Origin: Paracoccaceae bacterium | Lineage (GTDB): Bacteria > Pseudomonadota > Alphaproteobacteria > Rhodobacterales > Rhodobacteraceae | Direction: 5' to 3' | Assembly: GCA_020637675.1 (NCBI GenBank) | Contig: JACKKD010000003.1 | Coordinates: 930,001-994,000, forward strand | DNA: 64,000 bases | In this document: positions 26,091-34,916 of the stretch, piece by piece | Layout of the letters: each line of letters starts with the position of its first letter | Position numbering within the stretch: the first letter of the stretch is position 1 | Made by a program: the position numbers and the translations under genes | The notes under the pieces: generated by a model | Seen by the model: only the letters and a program-made list of their open reading frames with translations | Told to the model about the DNA's origin: nothing | Databases searched by the model: none

Positions 26091-26104
26091 TTGACAGAAG
26101 TCAA
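26091..26104. promoter_or_regulatory. FNR/NNR-type box shared by nirI and nirS
   Basis: TTGACAGAAGTCAA is a perfect palindromic TTGAC-N4-GTCAA site in the 128-bp gap between the divergent nirI and nirS starts. On each side a candidate -10 hexamer lies 22 nt away: CAGATT at 26127-26132 for nirS, and CATCCT (complement of 26063-26068) for nirI. One dimer could thus activate both promoters from -41.5. Confidence 0.85.
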
Positions 26105-26164
26105 AGAATATTCCGGCGCCCGCGGGCAGATTGACCCGTGCCTCACCAGCTGACGGAGACAATC

Positions 26165-27928
26165 ATGACAATCCGAGCCTCCCACGCCAGGCGCACGCTG
26201 CTGAGCAGCGCCGCGCTGGCGCTCGCCGTCCTCGCGGGCCCCGCGCTCGCGCAGGAAAAACCGAAGGAACACGGCGACGGGCCCGCCGCCGCCTATGAGC
26301 CGTCGATGACGACGCTCGCGGAAATCCAGGTCGAGATTCCGGGCCGCCACCCCGACGATCCGGTCATGACGCAGGAGGAATTCCAGCGCGGCACGGAAAT
26401 CTACTTCCAGCGTTGCGCCGGCTGCCACGGCGTCCTGCGCAAGGGCGCGACCGGCAAGCCGCTGACGCCGGACCTCACCCGCGAGAACGGGTTCGACTAC
26501 ATCAAGTCCTTCATCACCTACGGCTCGCCCGCAGGGATGCCGAACTGGGGCACCTCTGGCGACCTGACGGAAGACGAAGTGGACCTGATGGCCCGCTACG
26601 TTCTTCTCGAACCGCCGCAGCCTCCGGAGTGGGGCATGCCGGAAATGATGAACTCCTGGAAGGTCCTGGTGAAACCGGAAGACCGTCCGAAGGAGAAGAT
26701 GAACGACATCGACATCGAGAACCTGATGTCAGTCACCTTGCGTGACGCCGGCCAGATCGCCCTGATCGACGGCGGCACCTACGAGATCAAGGCCGTCATC
26801 GACACCGGCTATGCGGTGCACATCAGCCGCATCTCGGCCTCGGGCCGCTATCTCTTCGTCATCGGCCGCGACGGTCTGGTGAACATGATCGACCTCTGGA
26901 TGGCGGAACCCACCACGGTCGCCTCGATCAAGATCGGCATCGAGGCGCGGTCGGTCGAAACCTCGAAGTTCGAGGGCTTCGAAGACAAGCTGGCCATTGC
27001 CGGCGCCTACTGGCCGCCGCAGTTCGTGATCATGGACGGCGACACGTTGGAGCCGAAGAAGATCGTGAGCACGCGCGGCATGATCTATGACGAACAGACC
27101 TATCACCCGGAACCCCGTGTCGCGTCGATCCTGGCCAGCCACTATCGGCCCGAGTTCATCGTGAACGTGAAGGAGACGGGCAAGATCCTCTTCGTCGACT
27201 ACACCGATCTGAAAAACCTCAAGATGACCGAGATCGAGGCGGAACGCTTCCTGCATGACGGCGGGTTCGACAGCACCAAGCGTTACTTCCTCGTCGCGGC
27301 CAACGCGCGCGGCAAGATCGCGGTCGTCGACACCAAGGAAGACAAGCTGACCGCGCTGATCGAGACCGGCGGCCAGACCCCGCACCCGGGCCGTGGCGCG
27401 AACTTCACCCACCCGGTCTACGGGCCGGTCTGGTCGACCTCGCACCTTGGCGACGAATCGGTGGCGCTGATCGGCACCGATCCGGAAGGCCACCCGGATC
27501 AGGCGTGGAAGATCGTCGACAGCTTCTATGCGCTCGGCGGTGGGTCGCTGTTCATCAAGACCCATCCGAACTCCACCCATCTCTATGTCGATGCGCCGCT
27601 CAACCCAGACGCCGAGACTTCGGCTTCGGTCGCGGTCTTCGACATCACCAAGATGGGCGGCGATCCGAACGTGGACCCGGAATTCACCACCCTGCCGATC
27701 GGCGAGTGGGCGGGGATCCCGGAAGGCCAGCCGCGCGTGGTGCAGCCCGAGTTCAACAAGGAAGGCACCGAGGTCTGGTTCTCGGTCTGGAACGCGAAGG
27801 ACAAGGAAAGCGCCATCGTCGTCGTCGATGACAAGACGCTCGAGCTGAAGCAGGTGATCAAGGATCCGCGCCTGATCACGCCCACGGGCAAGTTCAACGT
27901 CCTCAATACCAGAAACGACGTCTACTGA
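26165..27928 (+). CDS. nirS: NirS: cytochrome cd1 nitrite reductase
   Basis: This 587-residue periplasmic enzyme reduces nitrite to NO. It has a Sec signal (cleavage near ALAQ, residue 30), a cytochrome c domain with heme site C84-x2-C87-H88, and an eight-bladed d1-heme propeller. Key residues line up with a constant offset of 19 to Paracoccus pantotrophus numbering: Tyr44 (Tyr25), His219 (His200, d1 ligand), His364 (His345) and His407 (His388). All catalytic residues are therefore present. The start at 26165 is chosen for ACGGAGAC upstream and a normal signal peptide. A long hairpin follows the stop. Confidence 0.97.
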   Translation: MTIRASHARRTLLSSAALALAVLAGPALAQEKPKEHGDGPAAAYEPSMTTLAEIQVEIPGRHPDDPVMTQEEFQRGTEIYFQRCAGCHGVLRKGATGKPLTPDLTRENGFDYIKSFITYGSPAGMPNWGTSGDLTEDEVDLMARYVLLEPPQPPEWGMPEMMNSWKVLVKPEDRPKEKMNDIDIENLMSVTLRDAGQIALIDGGTYEIKAVIDTGYAVHISRISASGRYLFVIGRDGLVNMIDLWMAEPTTVASIKIGIEARSVETSKFEGFEDKLAIAGAYWPPQFVIMDGDTLEPKKIVSTRGMIYDEQTYHPEPRVASILASHYRPEFIVNVKETGKILFVDYTDLKNLKMTEIEAERFLHDGGFDSTKRYFLVAANARGKIAVVDTKEDKLTALIETGGQTPHPGRGANFTHPVYGPVWSTSHLGDESVALIGTDPEGHPDQAWKIVDSFYALGGGSLFIKTHPNSTHLYVDAPLNPDAETSASVAVFDITKMGGDPNVDPEFTTLPIGEWAGIPEGQPRVVQPEFNKEGTEVWFSVWNAKDKESAIVVVDDKTLELKQVIKDPRLITPTGKFNVLNTRNDVY

Positions 27929-27936
27929 CGCCGTCA

Positions 27937-27979
27937 GGACGGGCGGAGGGGTCCCGCGTTTCCTTCCCTTCGCCCGTCC
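27937..27979 (+). terminator. Long stem-loop between nirS and nirE
   Basis: GGACGGGCG (27937-27945) pairs perfectly with CGCCCGTCC (27971-27979). The stem extends inward through 27951/27965 with two G-U pairs, giving about 15 bp and a 13-nt loop. No T-tract follows. It probably attenuates readthrough or stabilises the nirS message, allowing more NirS than biosynthesis enzymes. Confidence 0.65.
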
Positions 27980-28000
27980 ACCACTTGCGGAGCAGATGCC

Positions 28001-28792
28001 ATGCGTGATTTCAGTCCCGGCAGGGTCTTCCTCATCGGCGCTGGACCCGGCGATCCGGAACTCATGACGCTGAAGGCGGCCAGGCTTCTGCAATCGGCCG
28101 ATGTTGTCGTCCACGACCGGCTCGTCTCGGACGGGATCATGGCCATGATCCCCGACGGCGTGCGGCTGATCGACGTCGGCAAGATGGCGGGCCATCACAA
28201 GCTCGCCCAGGACAAGATCAACACGCTTCTGGTCGAACTTGCGCTCGCCGGGCATCGCGTGGTGCGGCTGAAGGGGGGCGACCCCCTGATCTTCGGGCGC
28301 GGCTCGGAAGAGGCGGAGGTGCTGCGCGCTGCCGGCATCCCCGTCGAATACGTCCCCGGCATCACCGCCGCGCAGGGGGCCGCCGCGGCGACCGGCGTAC
28401 CGCTCACGCACCGCGGGCTCGCGACCGGCGTGCGCTATGTCACCGGCCATCGCGCAAAGGACGCCGGGCTCGACCTCGACTGGGCCTCGCTCGCGTCAGA
28501 GGACACGACGCTCGTGGTCTACATGGGCGCGGCCAACATCGCCGAAATCGCCTTCCAGCTCATGCGCCATGGGTTGCCGGCCGGGATGCCGGTCTTGGCC
28601 GTCTCGGGCGCCACGACGCCGCAGGAGGAACGCATCCTCTCGACCCTCGGCAGCGTCGCCGCCGACGTCGCCACAAGGGCGCCGGAAGCCCCGGTGCTCT
28701 TCATGATCGGTCGCGTCGTGGAACTCTACCCTGAAATCGCGCTTGCCGACGCGCTCGCCTGCGAAGGGGCGGGGATGGCGGCCTATGCGTAG
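28001..28792 (+). CDS. nirE: NirE: uroporphyrinogen-III C-methyltransferase (SUMT)
   Basis: This 263-residue SAM-dependent methyltransferase makes precorrin-2, the entry step to siroheme and heme d1. Family signatures are the N-terminal VFLIGAGPGDPELMTLKA and VRLKGGDPLIFGRGSEE near residue 90. Its position directly after nirS identifies it as the nir-cluster copy rather than cobA/cysG. GCGGAGCAGATGCC precedes the ATG. The stop lies 8 nt inside nirC. Confidence 0.93.
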   Translation: MRDFSPGRVFLIGAGPGDPELMTLKAARLLQSADVVVHDRLVSDGIMAMIPDGVRLIDVGKMAGHHKLAQDKINTLLVELALAGHRVVRLKGGDPLIFGRGSEEAEVLRAAGIPVEYVPGITAAQGAAAATGVPLTHRGLATGVRYVTGHRAKDAGLDLDWASLASEDTTLVVYMGAANIAEIAFQLMRHGLPAGMPVLAVSGATTPQEERILSTLGSVAADVATRAPEAPVLFMIGRVVELYPEIALADALACEGAGMAAYA

Positions 28793-29087
28793 CCTCGCCG
28801 CCCTCCTCGTTCTGGCACTGCCGGCCGCGGCCGAGGTGACGCCGGAGCGGGCGGGCAAACTCGAACATATCGTGATTCAGGACTGCGGCTCCTGCCACGG
28901 GCTTACGATGAAGGGCGGGCTCGGGTCCCCGCTCACACCCGAGGCGCTCGCGCAAGTCGAGCCGGAAGGGCTCGCCACGATCATCCTCGATGGCGTGCCC
29001 GGCACCGCGATGCCGCGCTGGCGCCCGGTGCTGAGCGAGGACGACGCGCTCTGGATCGCCGACTACCTGAAAGGACGCACCCCATGA
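28785..29087 (+). CDS. nirC: NirC: small periplasmic cytochrome c (c55x)
   Basis: This 100-residue monoheme cytochrome has a short signal peptide (MRSLAALLVLALPAAA) and heme motif C34-x2-C37-H38 in CGSCHG. Met in AMPRW near residue 70 is the likely sixth ligand. NirC is thought to donate electrons to NirS or to the last d1-heme step. It overlaps nirE by 8 nt and nirF by an ATGA, so it belongs to the nir polycistron. Confidence 0.9.
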   Translation: MRSLAALLVLALPAAAEVTPERAGKLEHIVIQDCGSCHGLTMKGGLGSPLTPEALAQVEPEGLATIILDGVPGTAMPRWRPVLSEDDALWIADYLKGRTP

Positions 29088-30226
29088 AGGCGCTCGCTTT
29101 CGCCCTGCTGCTCGCCGCCGCGCCCGCAATGGCCGACGGGATTCGCGCCACCGGCGACCTCGGGCTTGTCATCGAGCGGGCCACCGGCTCGCTTCTGGTC
29201 GTGGACCGGTCCGACCGCGCCTCCGTCGGCCGGATCGAGGGGCTCGGTGATCTCAGCCATGCCACGCTGACCTACAGCCCGGACGAGCGCTTCGCCTATG
29301 TCTTCGGGCGCGACGGCGGGCTGACGAAGGTGGACATGCTGAGCCAGACAATCGCGAAGCGGATCGTGCAGGGCGGCAATTCCATCGGGGGGGCGATTTC
29401 CGACGACGGCAAGCTCATCGCCGTATCGAACTACGAGCCGGGCGGCGTGAAGGTCTTCGATGCCGAGACGCTGGAACTGGTCGCCGATATCCCGGCGGGC
29501 GCGAAGACGATCGGCCTTGTCGACGTCCCCGGCCGCCGCTTCGCCTGGGCGACCTGGGAGACGGGGGAGGCCTTCCTCGCCGATTTCTCCGGCCCCGAGA
29601 TGGTCGTGACCAAGCTCGGCGACGTGGGCCGGAACCCGTTCGACGCGGTGCTGACCGACGATGCGCACACGTTCCTGATCGGGCTATTCGGTGAAAAGGG
29701 CGTGACGGCCATCGACCTCTGGGACGACAAGCCTGCACCCGTCCGGTTCCTCAAGGACTACGGCAAGACCGAGGACGACCTGCCGGTCTACAAGATGCCG
29801 CACCTTCAGGGCTGGGCCTTCACGGAAGGCCAGTATGTCCTGCCCGCCGTGGGCCAGCATGAACTCTTGTGGGTGAACCGGGAGAGCCTTCAGGAAGTGG
29901 CGCGCACCCCGGTCCACGGCCAGCCCGTGTTCATCATTGCCCAGCCGGGCTCGCCTTACGTCTGGGTGAACTTCGCGACACCGCTCAATGACACGGTGCA
30001 GGTGGTGGACAGCCGCAGCCACGAGGTGGTCAGGACGCTGACGCCCGGCGCCGGCGTCCTGCACATGGAATTCGCCCCGCGCGGCGCCGAGGTCTGGATC
30101 TCGGCGAGGGATGACAACCGGGTGATGATCTACGATACGCACAGCCTGAACCTCGTGGGCGAGATCGCCGCCGAGAGCCCCTCGGGCATCTTCTTCACGG
30201 CGCGCGCGCACAGGATCGGGCTCTGA
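29084..30226 (+). CDS. nirF: NirF: heme d1 biosynthesis protein
   Basis: This 380-residue periplasmic beta-propeller protein with a Sec signal (MKALAFALLLAAAPAMA) resembles the d1 domain of NirS without a cytochrome c domain. NirF catalyses dehydration-type side-chain formation from 12,18-didecarboxysiroheme-derived intermediates in heme d1 synthesis (established; details from Paracoccus and Pseudomonas). No lipobox is seen, so it is a soluble version, unlike the lipoprotein of P. aeruginosa. ATGA overlap with nirC. Confidence 0.93.
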   Translation: MKALAFALLLAAAPAMADGIRATGDLGLVIERATGSLLVVDRSDRASVGRIEGLGDLSHATLTYSPDERFAYVFGRDGGLTKVDMLSQTIAKRIVQGGNSIGGAISDDGKLIAVSNYEPGGVKVFDAETLELVADIPAGAKTIGLVDVPGRRFAWATWETGEAFLADFSGPEMVVTKLGDVGRNPFDAVLTDDAHTFLIGLFGEKGVTAIDLWDDKPAPVRFLKDYGKTEDDLPVYKMPHLQGWAFTEGQYVLPAVGQHELLWVNRESLQEVARTPVHGQPVFIIAQPGSPYVWVNFATPLNDTVQVVDSRSHEVVRTLTPGAGVLHMEFAPRGAEVWISARDDNRVMIYDTHSLNLVGEIAAESPSGIFFTARAHRIGL

Positions 30227-30229
30227 GCG

Positions 30230-31213
30230 ATGTTTGACCGGCTCGACTCCATCGACCGCCGCCTGCTGGACGAGTTTCAGCGCGACCTGCCGCTTGTGCC
30301 GAGACCCTTCGCGGCGATCGGCGCCGCGCTCGGCCTCGACGAGGCCGAGGTGATCGACCGGCTGAGTCAGCTCAAGGCCCGGGCGATGATCGCCCGTGTG
30401 GGGGCGACGGTGCGGCCGAATACCGCCGGCGCCTCCACTCTCGCGGCGATGACGGTTCCCGAGAGCCGGATTGAGGAGGTGGCCGCCCTCGTCGGCGCCG
30501 AACCGGGCGTGAACCATTCCTACCTGCGCGAGGCCGACTGGAACCTCTGGTTCGTCGCCACCGCGCCCGATGCGGCGGCGCTTGAAGCCGCTCTCGCGCG
30601 CATCGACGCGGCGACCGGGCTGCGCGTCCTCGACCTGCGCCTCGTGCGGCCCTTCAACATCGACCTCGGCTTCCGTCTTACGGGCTCGGGCGCGGCGATG
30701 CCCGCGCCGCGCCCGCTCAGCGTCACGGCGCTGAACGAAGCCGACCGTCCGGTGCTTCAGGCCCTGACCACCGGTCTCGCGCTGGTGCCCCGCCCCTTCG
30801 CGGCCCTCGCCGCCGTGCTCGGCCGTGACGAGGCCGCGGTGATCGGGCGCGTCGCCGCCCTCTCGGACGCGGGCTTCCTGACCCGGGTCGGCGTCATCGT
30901 GCGCCACCGCGCCGTCGGCTGGCGCGCGAATGCCATGGTCGTCTGGGCGCTGCCCGAGGCGCGCATCGCCGCCGCCGGCGCGGCGCTTGCGCGCCACCCC
31001 GGCATCACGCTCTGCTACCAGCGGCGGACGGTGCCGGGTGTCTGGGACTATCCGCTCTATTCGATGATTCATGCCCGCAGCCGGGCAGAGGCGCTTGCCA
31101 TCCTCGACGCTGCCGCGGCCTTGCCTGAGCTGGCCGGCGTCCCCCATCGCACCCTCTTCTCCGCGCGTTGCTTCAAGCAGACCGGCGCGCTTCTGGCGGC
31201 GGAGGCGGCATGA
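30230..31213 (+). CDS. nirD: NirDL: fused siroheme decarboxylase subunits
   Basis: The 327-residue protein is two tandem Lrp/AsnC-like siroheme decarboxylase modules (about residues 1-155 and 165-327). The internal repeat is visible: LVPRPFAAIGAALGLDEAEV in the first half and LVPRPFAALAAVLGRDEAAV in the second. In Paracoccus the same NirD-NirL fusion occurs. It removes two acetate carboxyl groups from siroheme, giving 12,18-didecarboxysiroheme, with NirG and NirH encoded next. It starts 3 nt after nirF and ends in an ATGA with nirG. Confidence 0.92.
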   Translation: MFDRLDSIDRRLLDEFQRDLPLVPRPFAAIGAALGLDEAEVIDRLSQLKARAMIARVGATVRPNTAGASTLAAMTVPESRIEEVAALVGAEPGVNHSYLREADWNLWFVATAPDAAALEAALARIDAATGLRVLDLRLVRPFNIDLGFRLTGSGAAMPAPRPLSVTALNEADRPVLQALTTGLALVPRPFAALAAVLGRDEAAVIGRVAALSDAGFLTRVGVIVRHRAVGWRANAMVVWALPEARIAAAGAALARHPGITLCYQRRTVPGVWDYPLYSMIHARSRAEALAILDAAAALPELAGVPHRTLFSARCFKQTGALLAAEAA

Positions 31214-31683
31214 GGCGCGCCGCCCTTCCCCAAGATGCGCTCGACGCCACCGACCGGGCGATCCTGAACGCCCTGCAGGAGGGATTTCCGCTCAGCCACC
31301 GGCCCTTTGCCGAAGCGGGCGCGGCGCTCGGGATCGACGAGGATGAACTGATCGCCCGCATCCGCCGCCTGCGCGAGGAAGGCGCCATCACCCGCTTCGG
31401 CCCGTTCTTCGATGCCGAGGCGATGGGCGGGGCCTTCTGCCTTTGCGCCATGGCGGTCCCCACCGAGCGTTTCGACGCCGTCGTGACTTTGGTCAATGCC
31501 CATCCCGAGGTCGCGCACAATTATGAGCGTGCCCACCGGCTCAACATGTGGTTCGTCCTGGCCACCGACCGGCCGGACGGGATCGAGCGGGCGGCGCGCG
31601 CCATCGAGGCCGAGACGGGTCTGAAGGTGCTGCGCTTTCCGAAACTGAAGGAATTCTTCATCGGCTTCCGGGTGACGGCATGA
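31210..31683 (+). CDS. nirG: NirG: siroheme decarboxylase subunit
   Basis: This 157-residue Lrp/AsnC-like protein is paralogous to NirDL and NirH, with an N-terminal HTH-like part (ILNALQEGFPLSHRPFAEAG) and a C-terminal alpha/beta domain containing HNYERAHRLNMWFVLA. It takes part in siroheme decarboxylation for heme d1. The start at 31210 is fixed by the ATGA overlap with nirDL; the stop overlaps nirH the same way. Confidence 0.9.
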   Translation: MRRAALPQDALDATDRAILNALQEGFPLSHRPFAEAGAALGIDEDELIARIRRLREEGAITRFGPFFDAEAMGGAFCLCAMAVPTERFDAVVTLVNAHPEVAHNYERAHRLNMWFVLATDRPDGIERAARAIEAETGLKVLRFPKLKEFFIGFRVTA

Positions 31684-32165
31684 TGATCGACGCGGCCGAC
31701 AGGCGCATCATAAACGCGACCCAGGGCGGCCTGCCGCTGACGCCCGCGCCCTACGCCGAGGTCGCCGGCTGGCTCGGAATGCCCGAGGCGGAGGTCATCG
31801 ACCGGCTCGCCGCGATGCAGGCGCGCGGCATCGTCCGTCGCTTGGCACTCGCGCCCAACCACTACGCGCTTGGCGTGACCGCCAACGGGATGAGCGTCTG
31901 GGACGTGGCCGACGACCGGGCCGACGAGCTCGGCGCCCGCGTCGGCGCGCTCGACTACGTGAGCCATTGCTACCTGCGCCCGCGGGCGCTTCCCGACTGG
32001 CCCTACAACCTGTTCGCCATGATCCACGGCCAGAGCCGCGCCGAGGTGGAGGCGAAGCGGCAGGAGATCGCCGCACTTCTCGGCCCGGCCGCCCGCGCAT
32101 CCGACATCCTCTATTCCACGCGCATCCTGAAGAAGACCGGGCTGCGCCTCACCGACGGAGGCTGA
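31680..32165 (+). CDS. nirH: NirH: siroheme decarboxylase subunit
   Basis: This 161-residue Lrp/AsnC-like paralogue has the same two-part architecture (INATQGGLPLTPAPYAEVAG, then HCYLRPRALPDWPYNLFAMI). With NirDL and NirG it forms the decarboxylase for heme d1 synthesis. The start MMIDAADRR at 31680 overlaps the nirG stop; a longer frame from 31548 is a shadow of nirG. Confidence 0.9.
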   Translation: MMIDAADRRIINATQGGLPLTPAPYAEVAGWLGMPEAEVIDRLAAMQARGIVRRLALAPNHYALGVTANGMSVWDVADDRADELGARVGALDYVSHCYLRPRALPDWPYNLFAMIHGQSRAEVEAKRQEIAALLGPAARASDILYSTRILKKTGLRLTDGG

Positions 32166-32170
32166 ACCCC

Positions 32171-33379
32171 ATGTTCCGTCTGACCCAGTACATGCAGGAA
32201 CTCGTCCATCCCACGCCGGTGCGGCGGCGGGCAGGCACGCCGAAGCCGGTGGTGATCTGGAACCTCACCCGCCGCTGCAACCTGCGCTGCCGGCACTGCT
32301 ACACGACCTCGGCCGACGTGCATTTTCCTGGCGAGCTCACGCACGAGCAGGCGATGGGCGTGCTTGACGACCTCAAGGCGTTCGGCATCCCGGCGCTGAT
32401 CCTCTCGGGGGGCGAACCGCTGTCGCGCTTCGATTTCTTCGATCTGGCAGAGCGTGCCCGCGAACTCGGGTTCCGCCATCTCAGCCTGTCCACGAACGGC
32501 ACGAAGCTCGCCGAATGTGCCGACCGGATCGCCGATCTGGGCTTCGACTACGTCGGCATCTCGCTCGACGGGATCGGGCCGGTGAACGACTGGTTCCGGG
32601 GCGTCGACGGCGCCTTCGAGGCGGCGCTCGCGGGCGTCCGGGCCTGCAAGGCGCGCGACGTGAAGGTCGGCCTGCGTTTCACCCTCACCGAAGACAATGC
32701 CAACATGCTGTCGCAGATGCTGGACCTCTGCGACGGCGAAGGGGTGGACAAGTTCTACCTCTCGCATCTCGTCTATGCCGGGCGGGGCGACAAGAACCGG
32801 GGCGAGGACGCCGCGCACGTGCGCACCCGCACCGCGATGGACCATCTCATCGACCGCGCCTGGGTCGCGGTGGCCGAGGGCGAGCCCCTGGAGATCGTCA
32901 CCGGCAACAACGACGCCGACGCAGTCTGGTTCCTGCGCTGGGCCGAGCGGAATTTCGCGCCCGAGAAGGTCGCGCATCTGCGCGCCCATCTGGAAGCCTG
33001 GGGTGGCAATTCCTCGGGCCTCGGCGTCGCCAACATCGACCATCAGGGCCGCGTCCACCCTGACACCTACTGGTCGGATTACACCGTCGGCTCGGTGAAG
33101 GAGCGGCCCTTCTCGGAGCTCTGGACCGGCGACGATCCGATGCTCGCGGCACTGCGCCAACGGCCGCGGCCCCTGAAGGGGCGCTGCGGCGCCTGCGCCT
33201 TCCAGGCCGTCTGCGGCGGCAATACCCGGATCCGCGCGCTCCAGGTCACCGGCGATCCCTGGGCCGAGGATCCGGCCTGCTACCTTTCCAACCGAGAGAT
33301 CGGCGTCGAGGAGGCTGCGCGCCTCACCGTCACGCCGTTCCGGGGCAAGAGTCATGATCCGGCACATCGTTTTATCTAG
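32171..33379 (+). CDS. nirJ: NirJ: radical SAM heme d1 biosynthesis protein
   Basis: This 402-residue radical SAM enzyme has the cluster motif C36-x3-C40-x2-C43 (RRCNLRCRHCYT), the GGEP motif (ILSGGEPLSR) and a C-terminal SPASM-type cysteine set (GRCGACAFQAVCGG and a later PACYL). NirJ removes propionate side chains from didecarboxysiroheme to install the d1 carbonyl groups. The ATG at 32171 is 5 nt after the nirH stop. The last 26 nt overlap nirN. Confidence 0.94.
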   Translation: MFRLTQYMQELVHPTPVRRRAGTPKPVVIWNLTRRCNLRCRHCYTTSADVHFPGELTHEQAMGVLDDLKAFGIPALILSGGEPLSRFDFFDLAERARELGFRHLSLSTNGTKLAECADRIADLGFDYVGISLDGIGPVNDWFRGVDGAFEAALAGVRACKARDVKVGLRFTLTEDNANMLSQMLDLCDGEGVDKFYLSHLVYAGRGDKNRGEDAAHVRTRTAMDHLIDRAWVAVAEGEPLEIVTGNNDADAVWFLRWAERNFAPEKVAHLRAHLEAWGGNSSGLGVANIDHQGRVHPDTYWSDYTVGSVKERPFSELWTGDDPMLAALRQRPRPLKGRCGACAFQAVCGGNTRIRALQVTGDPWAEDPACYLSNREIGVEEAARLTVTPFRGKSHDPAHRFI

Positions 33380-34916
33380 TCTGCTGGCCACCACTCCGGC
33401 GTGTGCGGGATCATCGGGGGCCGCGCCTTCGGGCGCGGCCCTCTTCACCGAACACTGTGCCTCCTGCCATGGCGAAGCCCGCCTTGGCGGGACGGGACCG
33501 GCGTTGATCCCCGAGACGCTCGGCCGGATCAAGCCGGAGGCGCTTCAGGTCGTGATCGCCAAGGGCCGCGTCGCCACCCAGATGGCGGGCTTCGCCGAAA
33601 CCCTGAGCGCGGACGAAATCGCCGCCGTCGCCGCCTTCATCGGCGAGCCCCTGGCCGAGACGCCCGAGTGGCACGAGGCCGACATTGCCGCCACGCGCGA
33701 GATCAACGCCGACTACAGGCCCGCCACCGCCCCGGTCTTCACCGCCGACCCGATGAACATCACGCTCGTCGTCGAAACCGGCGACCACCATGTCAGCGTG
33801 CTCGACGGCGACACGTTCGCGGTGCTCGACCGCTTCGCCACGCCCTTTGCCGTCCACGGCGGGCCGAAGTTCTCGCCCGACGGCCGCTTCGTCTTCATCA
33901 TGTCGCGCGATGGCTGGGTGCAGAAATACGATATCTGGTCGCTCGCCGAGGTCGGCCGCGTCCGTGCCGGCCTCAACAGCCGCAACATCGCGATGAGCCA
34001 TGACGGAAAGTGGCTTGCCGTCGCGAACTACCTGCCCAACACGCTCACGATCCTTTCGACCGAAGACCTGAGCGTCGCAAGGGTCATCGACGTCAAGGGC
34101 CACGATGGCACGCCCTCGCGGGTCTCGGCGGTCTACCAGGCGCCCGACCGCAAGAGCTTCGTCCTCGCGCTGAAGGACGTGCCCGAGATATGGGAAGTGG
34201 CGACCGACCCCGACGCCGGGCCGTTCCACGAAGGCTTCGTCCACAGCTTCGAGAAGGGCATGGAGGAAAGCCTGGCCGCCGAGCAGGGACTCTTCGCCCG
34301 CCGGCGCATCGCACTCGCCGCGCCGATCGACGATTTCTTCTTCGATCCGGGCTACCGCAATCTCATCGGCACCAACCGCGAGGGTGACAGAGGCGTCGTC
34401 GTCAACCTCGACGTCGGCCGCGAGATCGCCGACCTTCCCTTGCCGGGGATGCCGCACCTCGGTTCCGGCATCAGCTGGATGCGCGACGGGCGCCGGGTCA
34501 TGGCGACACCGCACCTGAAGGAAGGCGTGCTGAGCGTGATCGACATGAAGTCCTGGGAGGTGGTGGAGACGATCCAGACCGATGGGCCGGGCTTCTTCCT
34601 GCGCAGCCACGACAATTCGCCCTACGTCTGGGCCGATGTCTTCTTCGGCCCGCACAAGGACGAGATGCACGTGATCGACAAGCAAACGCTGAAGATCGTG
34701 AAGACGCTGAACCCGGCGCCGGGCAAGACCGTGGCGCATACCGAGTTCACCCGCGACGGCCGGTATGCGCTGGTGTCCGTCTGGGAGGACGAGGGCGCCG
34801 TCATCGTCTACGACGCGAAGACGCTTGAGGAGGTCAAGCGCCTGCCGATGCGGAAACCTTCCGGGAAGTACAATGTCTGGAACAAGATCACCTTCGAGGA
34901 TGGAACCTCGCACTGA
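33354..34916 (+). CDS. nirN: NirN: NirS-like periplasmic c/d1-type protein, d1 maturation
   Basis: This 520-residue paralogue of NirS has a Sec signal, a cytochrome c domain with C35-x2-C38-H39 (CASCHG) and a d1-type propeller. NirN is an electron-bifurcating-type dehydrogenase step that introduces the acrylate double bond of heme d1 and hands the cofactor to NirS (established in Pseudomonas). It overlaps nirJ by 26 nt and the next small gene by 17 nt, an extreme degree of compaction. Confidence 0.93.
   Translation: MIRHIVLSSLLATTPACAGSSGAAPSGAALFTEHCASCHGEARLGGTGPALIPETLGRIKPEALQVVIAKGRVATQMAGFAETLSADEIAAVAAFIGEPLAETPEWHEADIAATREINADYRPATAPVFTADPMNITLVVETGDHHVSVLDGDTFAVLDRFATPFAVHGGPKFSPDGRFVFIMSRDGWVQKYDIWSLAEVGRVRAGLNSRNIAMSHDGKWLAVANYLPNTLTILSTEDLSVARVIDVKGHDGTPSRVSAVYQAPDRKSFVLALKDVPEIWEVATDPDAGPFHEGFVHSFEKGMEESLAAEQGLFARRRIALAAPIDDFFFDPGYRNLIGTNREGDRGVVVNLDVGREIADLPLPGMPHLGSGISWMRDGRRVMATPHLKEGVLSVIDMKSWEVVETIQTDGPGFFLRSHDNSPYVWADVFFGPHKDEMHVIDKQTLKIVKTLNPAPGKTVAHTEFTRDGRYALVSVWEDEGAVIVYDAKTLEEVKRLPMRKPSGKYNVWNKITFEDGTSH

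Noticed and set aside
26729..28450. A 573-codon minus-strand frame over nirS and nirE
   Set aside because: It lies antisense to nirS, where every catalytic residue is in register on the + strand.
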